64,000 bases of DNA from NCBI RefSeq assembly GCF_000224145.3, contig NC_020176.2:186693-250692 (forward strand), written 5' to 3'. Origin of the DNA: Ciona intestinalis. Lineage: Eukaryota > Chordata > Ascidiacea > Phlebobranchia > Cionidae. How positions within the stretch are numbered: position 1 is the stretch's first letter; each line of letters begins with the position of its first letter. Under the pieces are notes generated by a model. It was not told the DNA's origin, did not search any database, and worked only from the letters and a program-made list of their open reading frames with translations. Of the stretch, positions 49,956-58,361 are shown piece after piece. Made by a program: the position numbers and the translations under genes.

Positions 49956-52900
49956 ATGACGTTTTCTATCAAACCAACCAATAATTGTGTCCCAATGTTC
50001 GGCAAAGGTAAGTCTGTGTAACATGTGGAATCATAATTTAATAATGCAATTGGTAACCTTCATGTATTAATTGTGTATTGCGTCTTCACATATCATTTTC
50101 TTCCAATTTCTTCTTGGTTTGTTTTATTAATTACAGCTCACTGTGAGTTAGTTTATACAGTATCGTGGATTTAGCAGCTACGCTTTCTATTTTACACTTT
50201 TCCTCAAGTAGTTTTTGTCTGTAGCGTGTTTTAATAGCTGGCGTTTTTCTCCTAATTCGCTTCTCTTCGTTGTTTTAATTACTTTTATCTTTATTACTGC
50301 TAGAAAACAATTTCCTTCCCCCCACATTATCCACCAAAATTTCCACCAACCTCATCTGTAACGTACAGGAGGATTCTTCACTAGTGCAAATTACAATACT
50401 CAACATTATTAAATCTCTATGTTGCCAACACAGCTGAACAAGGGGAGTGGGTGGCCGATTATTCATTCGTGTTCGGAGCCGATCCCCAACCAGGAATGAT
50501 TCACGCAAAGTTGAGGGGTGGTGATGGTAGGTATAAGGTTTCTATGTTTAAATAAAAGGTTTCTATGTTTAAATATAAGGTTTCTATATTTTAGTATAAG
50601 GTTTCTATGTTCAAATATAAGGTTTCTATGTTTAAATATAAGGTTTCTATGTTTAAATATAAGGTTTCTATGTTCAAATATAAAGTTTCTATGTTTAAAT
50701 ATAAGGTTTCTATGTTTAAATATTAAATTTCTATGTTTAAGATAATTCCGTTGTGGACTTGTTAACATTTGTGTCTTTGAGCAAGACACAAACACACAAC
50801 ATTAATTAACATAAGCCATGAAAGGAGCTTGTTAAACATAATCCGTCGTATTCGTTGTGTCACTTTACACAATTGTATGATAGAATAACAAAAATATAAA
50901 CTTTATTATATTCATATCCAAAGCAGGATTTAAAACGCTTATTTCATTGCTAATTTTCTTTTCTTCTTAAATCTTATTCAATTTGTAATATAAAAATCAT
51001 TGACTTTATATTATGATGACTAAACTTATAGGCAGCGAATGGGACGAAGAGATTCTACTTGTAGATAAATTTGTAGAAGCTGTCAATCAAATCAACCCAG
51101 AGTTTGTTTTTCTTGGTGGTGACATCACTAATGCTTATCCAGGTTATTTGGACATATTTATCCATAACTTTTACCCGATGGTATAGCACATTGGTTAGTG
51201 CACTTGTTTCTAGCCCAGAGGATAGGGATTCGAGGCACGTTGCTGCTGCTATTGTTGCTGTGTGTGTCCGGGCGAAACACTTAATTGCAATTGCTCTAAT
51301 CAAGCGGTTGGGGGTTGTTCAAATTATCAGCCATATAGAAAAGCAATCACCCACAAAGCTACGTATGTGGTAACTCACGAGGTGGACGAAAACAGAACAC
51401 CATTGTTATATATTCTTGCCAGTTGCATGCTTCACGGTTGCATACCAAGACCGTAACTTTGTTTATATTTTAAACTTCTTTCGAAATTTCTCCAACAATT
51501 CCTCTACTCAGGTGACAACCTTCGTGAACTACAACTCAAAAGTTTAAGCAAATCTTTTAAATCATTGAAGCGTGACATTCCCATCCTTGTTGCCCCCGGT
51601 AACCATGATATCGGGGATGTCCCTACACCGGAATCAGTTGGAATGTACACGTCTGTTTTTGGGGACGATTATTACAGTTTCTGGGTGGGTGGGGTCTTCT
51701 ACATAGTGATCAACAGTCAGTATTATAAGAACGATTCAGAGACAAAGGAATTGTCAAACAAACAATGCAAATGGTTGGATGAACAATTGAAAAGGTAAAT
51801 ATAATAGTTTAGGAGTAAATGAGCCAACTCTGGCTTAAGTCCAAGATCTGTAAGCTAAGTGTATAAAACAGAACACATGTATTAAAACGACTATCATTGG
51901 CCTGCTGTACGAGGTTAATTCGTAGATGTATCTTGTAAGCGGGCCTCAGATGTATGAGACAAAACATCTATGTCATATCAACTGTCATTGCCCCGCCATG
52001 CGAGGATAAATAAGTTACATTCATTCAATCACCCACAAAACATGGTAATGTAATGTGTAAGCAGGCACAAAGTGTATGAAACAGAACACCCGGGTTATAT
52101 TGACTGTTGTTGCCTCACCATGCAAGGATATTTAAGTTCATTCATTCATTCATGCAGTGCATCAGGAAGTCGAGTGATCGTCATCTCCCATATTCCTCCG
52201 TTTATATCCGATCCCATGGAGGAAGACACGATCTTCAACATTCCCCTCCACCATAGGATTCCACTCATGGATAAGTTCGCTACATCTGGTGTGAAGATGG
52301 TGATGTGTGGTCATTATCATAGAAATGGTGGCGGGGTGTGGGGGGAACAGGTAACGTTGGGGTTACTTATTATGAATGAATGAATGTAACGTTTTTTATT
52401 ATAAAATATTTCTTAGTATTAAAGCAGTGACATTTGTATTCAGTAAGTTGAATGAATGAATGTAACTTTACGGGTGTCCTGTTTTATACACCTCATGTTC
52501 ACTTACAAGTTACCACGTATGTAACTTTGTGGGTGATTGTTTTTATGCATGGCTGACAATGTAGACAACCCATAAGTGACCGCTGGGTTGAAACCATTTT
52601 CATTAAGTGTCTTGACACACAAGGACACATACGCCCACAATGGAGGCAGCTTGTGTATCTAACCCGGTACCGTTTGATCACATTGCCAACCTAACCACAA
52701 TAGCTTCACATTGCCAACCTAACCACAATAGCTTAAAACTTTGCAGCAAAATAACAAGTTGCCAAACTATTTTCCTTGTTGTTAGGCTGAGGTAGAAGTG
52801 GTTGTGACATCATCAATCGGGGCTCAGCTCGGGAAACAAAAACCTGGATTCCGATTGGTTCATGTGGGGAGAGATGAAATACGACAAGAGTATGTCACAA

Positions 52901-53479
52901 TGCGAGATGTGTGATGTCATAGCTTCATTGTGATGTCATAACTTTATTGTGATGTCATAACTATTTTGTGATGTCATAAATTCGTTCTGATGTCATCTTT
53001 TAGTTTAATAATTTGTTAGCAGAATAAGCTTTCTATGTTAATTGCGCTGTAATTAATCTGATTTCTATTTATTGCTTGTGTTATTCGATAGATTCATTGC
53101 ACTTATAATCATGTGTGTATGAATATGTCTGTAATTATCTGTTCTTATGCAACCATGTTAACATTACCATTACTTTTCCCCCGATATTTAGTAGGGTGGG
53201 GAAAGATGGGACACCTTTTCAATATATTTTCTCGTCCCATTTGGTAGTAAACAAAGAACATTCAAAGAATAAAAAAAACGTATTCTCATGACTTCCATGG
53301 ACTGTTGTTGTTTAAAAACACTATCAATTAGTTTAACAAGATGTACTTAAGATGTCCCATCTCCCCCCACCCTACTATACTTTAATTCCCACACAGGGTT
53401 TAGGTGGTTAAGTTTGTTAAACAAGCAAGAAGTTAATGGACAAGATTTCAATACTTTAAGCAATGGAACAAACGGGTGA
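49956..53479 (+). CDS. CPPED1: CPPED1-like calcineurin-type phosphoesterase, copy 2, 7 exons, 303 aa
   Basis: Exons 49956-50007, 50434-50526, 51032-51142, 51512-51794, 52158-52350, 52786-52889 and 53404-53479 sum to 912 nt. Exon 4 has exactly the same length (283 nt) as in copy 1, and the phases of introns 1-5 are the same, so this is a tandem paralogue. Metal ligands: FGADPQPG, LGGDITNA, VAPGNHDIGD, the His in VISHIPPF, and MCGHYHRNGGG. DYYSFWVGGVFYIVINSQYY is the family signature. Exon 6 can either read through to TGA at 52912-52914 (286 aa) or splice at 52890 (GTATGT) to exon 7, which ends at TGA 53477-53479. I prefer the spliced form because its end (EIRQEWLSL) resembles the human tail better. 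N-terminal 17 residues are unlike copy 1. Role: protein phosphatase, inferred from family. Confidence 0.9.
50530..50745. repeat. 21-bp minisatellite next to the copy 2 exon 2 donor (about 10 units)
   Basis: Units read AAGGTTTCTATGTTTAAAT plus AT, with some GTTCAAAT variants. The array begins about 4 nt after the donor GT at 50527-50528. Confidence 0.9.
51170..51420 (+). repeat. Near-full SINE (copy 2, intron 3)
   Basis: Head ATGGTATAGCACATTGGTTA (A box) and GGGATTCGAGGCACG (B-box region), GGCGAAACACTTAATTGCAA, body and tail without the ATTC end. Confidence 0.8.
51850..52157 (+). repeat. Tandem SINE tails; the last ATTC tail abuts the exon 5 acceptor
   Basis: Consecutive tail copies end in TTCATTCATTCATGCAG at 52141-52157. 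The final AG is the 3' splice site of copy 2 exon 5 (52158). Confidence 0.85.
52388..52690 (-). repeat. SINE copy (copy 2, intron 5)
   Basis: Reverse orientation: GAATGAATGTAACTTTACGG, GTTTTATACACCTCATGTTC, CACAATGGAGGCAGC. The head is missing. Confidence 0.7.
52908..52990. repeat. About 20-bp TGATGTCATAA tandem repeat after copy 2 exon 6
   Basis: Five units centred on TGTGATGTCATAACTTTATT start about 18 nt after the proposed donor (52890). Confidence 0.8.
53189..53383. mobile_element. MITE, GATGGGACACC family
   Basis: It opens with TAGTAGGGTGGGGAAAGATG and closes with CATCTCCCCCCACCCTACTA. It is reverse-oriented relative to 11347. Its pyrimidine-rich right end lies ~20 nt upstream of the proposed exon 7 acceptor. 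Confidence 0.85.
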
Positions 53480-53572
53480 GTTGCAATTTTCAAACTTGTG
53501 TAGATGTTATGGCTGTGCTACAAGATTAAGTTTGTATTCGCATGTTTATGCACTGACTATATATTAATATAG

Positions 53573-53753
53573 AAGGCAGGGGGAATACGGGACACCTTTA
53601 GTACATATTATCCAAACATACTGATCGTGTTTTAAACAATTAAGAACTGTCTATGGGAGCCGTGAGGATATAGTTTTATATTTCTTTATTTACTACAAAA
53701 TGGGACGAGAAAATAGAATGAGAAGGTGTCCCACCTTCCCCACCCTACTATAT
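53573..53753. mobile_element. MITE, GATGGGACACC family
   Basis: AATACGGGACACCTTTAG at the left; GGTGTCCCACCTTCCCCACC at the right. The interior matches the copies at 11347 and 54997. Confidence 0.8.
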
Positions 53754-53898
53754 ACGTTTTATTTGAAAGTGACAAACTATTTTATACATGTCATGAATGG
53801 AACGAAACATAAGTGTCTATATGGTATAAAATATATACTAACTTGTAATATAGGAAACGACAGCTGTAATGTGATTCATATACAAATGTACTAAACTC

Positions 53899-54111
53899 CT
53901 ATATAAATGTATTGGATTCGTAGCAATATGGAGTTTGGATATTTACACACTCGTTATACGGCAGCTCATGCGGCGGTATATTCTTGTAAGACACATCGGT
54001 TTGTGACGACATAATAATCGTATTATTTCGAACATCGCGTCGATCGTTATACACGTCATAATCAACCGATTGTTTCAATATAATCGACTTCCAGTTCTTA
54101 GTTATATTTAT
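53899..54111 (-). CDS. Unassigned open frame with tyrosine motifs, possible C-terminal exon
   Basis: The frame is open from 54111 to a TAG at 53899-53901, 70 codons. It includes YDVYNDRRDV, VSYKNIPPHELPYNECV and IQTPYCYES. Composition looks protein-like and is rich in Asn, Tyr and Pro. In-frame AG dinucleotides near 54097 and 54088 could be acceptors in phase 0. It lies downstream of the small heat-shock gene, but its phase does not fit that gene's donors. I do not recognise it. It may be a terminal exon of an unseen gene or chance. Confidence 0.3.
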   Translation of the reverse strand: MNITKNWKSIILKQSVDYDVYNDRRDVRNNTIIMSSQTDVSYKNIPPHELPYNECVNIQTPYCYESNTFI

Positions 54112-54187
54112 TTACAAACATCCTTAAATATTTTATAAATTTTGACAAAATCTTTTGTGCAAGGAGTTCTCTAATATAATTATGACG

Positions 54188-54743
54188 TCACAGTGCAGGG
54201 CACGCGCGTAGAATAAGTGTTCCATCCCGATATAATTGTGACGACACAGTAGTAGCATCTACGTAAGCGGGCAGCTGGCATCTGGAACAATAATCCACTA
54301 AATCTCCTGACAATCGAAGTCGTTCCAATATTATCCACGTAATCAAACTAACAAACCCAACATTCTAAATATGGTAACCATTGCTGGTTGTGACGCAACG
54401 ATTGCTTGTACCGTAACAATTGTTGCTTGTGACGTAACAAACATATCATATTTTCTGGAATATTCAGCACTTTTAAAACGCCTCGAAAACAATCGTTCTA
54501 CATTCGCAACCGCATTAATACGATTATGACGTAATAATGGTTAACAATCACTTACTTATGAGTGAAATCGGCTTGCATCGCCCCCCCTCCCCACTTTTCG
54601 GCGTGTACCTCCACTTGTTTATTCACCGTCTTTACCACAATATCCTCCGGTTTGAAATCACCCACGTGGACAGTCATGCTCCACTGACCTTTTCGTTTAG
54701 GGATCGTCACGGTCCGTTGCACAGTGGTAGTTGAACGCAACAT
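54188..54743 (-). CDS. Small heat-shock protein reduced to the alpha-crystallin domain, 2 exons, 93 aa
   Basis: Exons 54743-54556 and 54281-54188 give 282 nt with matching phases. Small heat-shock proteins are ATP-independent holdases. WSMTVHVGDFKPEDIVVKTV and VEVHAEKW fit the first half of the alpha-crystallin fold. The second exon supplies LPAYVDATTVSSQLYRDGTL and ILRA, the conserved second half. The usual N-terminal region and the C-terminal IXI tail are absent. An AG directly precedes the ATG, so an upstream exon is possible. Exon 2 could also splice onward before its TGA. Intron 1 contains a perfect heat-shock element at 54453-54465. No neighbouring sHSP is seen. Confidence 0.8.
54453..54465. 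promoter_or_regulatory. Heat-shock element in the sHSP intron
   Basis: TTCTGGAATATTC has three perfect inverted nTTCn/nGAAn units with correct 2-nt spacing. It lies ~90 nt downstream of exon 1 on the gene's strand. Binding by HSF is inferred. Confidence 0.5.
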
Positions 54744-54996
54744 CTTAACTAATTTTTAGCAGAAACAAAAAAATAAATATAAATTAAGAGCATTGAATAG
54801 AATTAACATAAGTGTCTCTTATACGTAGCAGCAAACGTATTTGCATAAGTTATTTTGTAATTGGTGGTAAAACGATAACTCGTAATGACACACTATGAAT
54901 AAAAAAACAATGCACTAATGCACAAACTTGTTAGTTGAATTGTCACTCAAATTCAATTTCTATTATAGGATTACGACAAAGTATATTAGATATAGT

Positions 54997-55191
54997 AGGA
55001 TGGGGAAGATGGGACACCCTCACTACATATTATACAAATATGCTGATCATGTTTTAAACAATTAATATCGGTCTATGGGAGTTGTGAGGATATGGTTTTA
55101 TAATTCCTTGAATGTTCTTTGTTTACTACCACTACCAAATGGGCCGAGTAAATAGAATGAACAGGTGTCCCATCTTTCCCACCCTACTATA
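54997..55191. mobile_element. MITE, GATGGGACACC family
   Basis: Ends AGTAGGATGGGGAAGATGGG and CCCATCTTTCCCACCCTACT are nearly perfect inverted repeats. The interior matches other copies. Confidence 0.88.
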
Positions 55192-56134
55192 TTACAAACA
55201 TCAATTACACTATTTACCTTTATTTTTGAATCCTTGGTTTGTCTTTATATCCACGTTGTTATATAGGGATCCGATTAAGAATATAAACCTACGTATTTAA
55301 ATACTTATCTGTCCCTGCTTTAATGTACATTGTATTTCTTGCTACCAGGTATACTGTATTTATTTTAGGAAGTGAATTTTTGGCACAAGTTTATGAATAA
55401 AGCATAAAACCTCACTGAATATAGACAAAGCATTAATTTAAATAAAATTTTAATAAAAATCCTTGAATTAATTGTGACAGAAAAACAATTTAAACAACTA
55501 GGATGCCTGGTAGCAGCCAATGAAATATAATTACAACTTTAAATACGGAATAACTGTATAATAAATTTCGCAAAACAGATCCCGATCTGATGTTTGGAGC
55601 ACCCGATCCTTTAATACGGGATTTGTGTTGATGCAACTCTAAGTTGTCATATATTTATAAGTTAATTGAAAGTAATGTCGACTGTGCTAACACACGAACG
55701 CTCAAATTCATAATATTTCTGCTTATGTAAGCATAAGCATAAGCTTCTATATGCTTAAAACCGCTATCTTGTCTTGTATAATAATAATCATTTTTATTCC
55801 CTCATCGTAAGATTAAAGAATGATTAAAACTAAAATACAAAATATAGCAAATGGAAGTCTTATACGCGGTTAAAAACATATTTAAAGTATAGTTTGCTAA
55901 TGTTACTATAATAACAAGTATATAAGCGTTTGCATAATTTCTGCCTCCGCTGCACACACACTGGTGCTATGTAACCCACGAAACCAGAGTAAACCAATCA
56001 ACCTCTCGCATGTCTGTTCATTGTCACAACTTGACGTTGGCTTTATCCGCTAGGTGGAAACAAAGATGCGCGTTTATTGCGTGGTCTGTTGTGGTTTAAA
56101 GAAGTTGTGTACTAATAGCTTTGAAAACTACTCC

Positions 56135-56360
56135 ATCATTTTTAAATACAGGGTTCAAGGCTTGTTGTTGCTGCCATTGTAGGCGTATGTGTCCTTGGGC
56201 AAGACACTTATCAAACATTGCTCCAACTTACTTGTCACTAATGGGTTATCTAAGTTGTCAACCTTACAGAACAACAATCACCCACAAAGTTACATATGTG
56301 GTAACTCGTAAGCAGGCACGAGATTTATGAAACCGAACACTCGTGTTAAAACTCTTGACT
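56135..56360 (+). repeat. SINE lacking its head
   Basis: GGGTTCAAGGCTTGTTGTTG (B-box side), GTGTCCTTGGGCAAGACACT, TTACATATGTGGTAACTCGT and GCAGGCACGAGATTTATGAA. Confidence 0.75.
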
Positions 56361-57264
56361 TGATTAGTATTAAATCCTAAATATTTAAGATAACTGTGAT
56401 AATATTAAACTTTATTTTATTAGATAAACCCTATATGTATGAGAAAGTCCCGGTCGCGACTGCATTGTGACGTCATTGCATTGTTTTTGAAGTTTTGTTT
56501 GTTCATAACATCGGATGTTCACTCAGGCCTCGCGCTTTCACGGGTTTCACGTTTTATGATGTCACAGTCGCAACTTGTATAGTCCCATATTGGTGGGTCG
56601 CTATTGGTTTGTTAAGGGTTTAGGAGCCGTGTCTTTATGTTTGCAACTTTTCCTAAGTAGTTTTTACCTGTGGCATGTTTTAACCACTGGTGTTTTGTTG
56701 CTAATCTTCTGTTTAATTACTTTGCACCTCGCTATTGCATTAGAAGAGATAAATATATGATGTTGATTCTAAAACGAGTTTGCAAACTTTGTTTACGTTG
56801 GTTTACGGTGGAAATTATTATGAAATAATTTTTGTCTCGTTTAGAATTCAAATTATTTACCTTTATGACGTCACAGGCGAAAGCTAAAAATGCGAATTTA
56901 TTCGATTGTTCGTTTTATAGGTTTGTTATTTTTTTAGATACTAGAATAAGTAGTATGGGGTAAGATGGGACATTCCCTTTTTTTCTGTTATGTCTTATTT
57001 AGTGGTAAATAAAGAATGTTAACGAAATTATATTACTGTATCCCTACGACTCTAAAGTTGCGTTAAATGTTAAAAACACGATTAGAAAATATAGGGGATA
57101 TTTTGTACTAACGGTATCGTATCTATATTACTTTATAATCATAGGATGTTATTTCGCCATAATACGCGGTTATACAACTCTCGAGTATTATTCTTTATTA
57201 TTCCATCATTTGTAGATCATTTGTTACGTCATAACCTGCTTTAGGTAGGCATCCGAAAGTTAAA

Positions 57265-58016
57265 ATGTTTAAAAAATGTATTTTAACATTTTTGATTTGT
57301 TTATTGGGCGTCGATGCGCAACAGCAGGTGAGAACGTTGGGTAGAATGTGACTTGGACAATCAACTATAAGTTTGATTGTGAAAGTACATTTGCGTAATG
57401 GGTCAACTCTGTCTTAAATCCCAGGCCCCACTGTAGGACCTCACCTATATAGAATAGAATGTGCATATACAATGTTGGGGTTATGTGCCAACTCTCGCCT
57501 AAATCCCAGGCCCCACTGTAGAACCTCACCCATAAGGAATAGAATGTGCATATACAATGTTGGGGTTATGTGCCAACTCTGGCCTAAATCCCAGGTCCCA
57601 TGGCATGCCCCACTGTAGAACCTCACCCATATAGAATAGAATGTGCATATACAATGTGGGAATATTGGGAAAATCTGGTCCACATACCCTCGTCGCCATA
57701 GACTTTTTTTTAGAGATTATGCAAGTATATGTTCGTTTAAATAATTGGACGTATAACATCGAGCTTGGAAATGCAAAACTGACATAAATGCATTATATAA
57801 AACACTTAGCTTTAAAATGCAAGACTCGCACCCCAAACCACAAGCTGATAAGGAATATTACTTTTTTCTTATTTAAAAAAATATTATTCGTAATGTTTTT
57901 TTTTACAGGTCGGCTTGCGAGCGACACCCAACGGAGGGGTATGGACAGCAACAATGAATGACGTCATCACGTGGATAAAACTCGGCAAAACTTCGTTTGA
58001 GTTTAATGTGACGGGT
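57265..58016 (+). pseudogene. First, gap-truncated copy of the DOMON gene (exons 1-2)
   Basis: Exon 1 (57265-57327) and exon 2 (from 57909) duplicate 58362-58424 and 58922 onward. Exon 2 is cut by the 50-N gap at 58017. Flanks from about 56960 and the intron are almost the same in both copies. The intron carries three family B units here and two in the second copy. It is best read as the alternative haplotype, not a separate gene. Confidence 0.8.
57385..57680. repeat. Family B tandem array, three units of about 85-100 bp
   Basis: Three copies of CAACTCT..., CACTGTAGGACCTCACC-like and GTGCATATACAATGTTGGGG blocks. The corresponding array at 58490-58700 has two units. Confidence 0.85.
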
Positions 58017-58361
58017 NNNNNNNNNNNNNNNNNNNNNNNNNNNNNNNNNNNNNNNNNNNNNNNNNNCATTCCCTTTTTTTTCTGTTATGCCTTATTTGGT
58101 GGTAAATAAAGAATGTTAACGAAATTATATAACTGTATCCCTACGACTCTAAAAGTACGTTAAATGTTAAAAACACGATTAGAGAATATAGGGGATATTT
58201 TGTACTAACGGTATATTACTTTATAATTATAGGATGTTATTTCGCCATAATACGTTATTTTCGCCATAATACAACTCTCGATTATTATTCTTTATTATTT
58301 CATCATTTGTAGATCATTTGTTACGTCATAACCTGCTTTAGGTAGGCATCCGAAAGTTAAA

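Larger units (their letters stand above)
54744..57264. other. Intergenic region, sHSP to DOMON gene
   Basis: This holds a MITE (54997-55191), a family D fragment (~55795-55880), a SINE (56135-56360) and a partial MITE-like stretch (~56951-57110). No exon is supported. TGACGTCA-type octamers occur at about 56469 and 56869. Confidence 0.5.

Noticed and set aside
50463..50795. Long open frames on both strands over the 21-bp array (repeats of IRFLCLN and of KHRNLIF)
   Set aside because: They are translations of a minisatellite whose unit length is a multiple of three, inside an intron of the phosphoesterase gene. There is no start or splice context.
57265..58016. A second, independent DOMON gene
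   Set aside because: The copy has near-identical introns and flanks, lacks exons 3-5 and ends in a gap, which fits a retained haplotype better.
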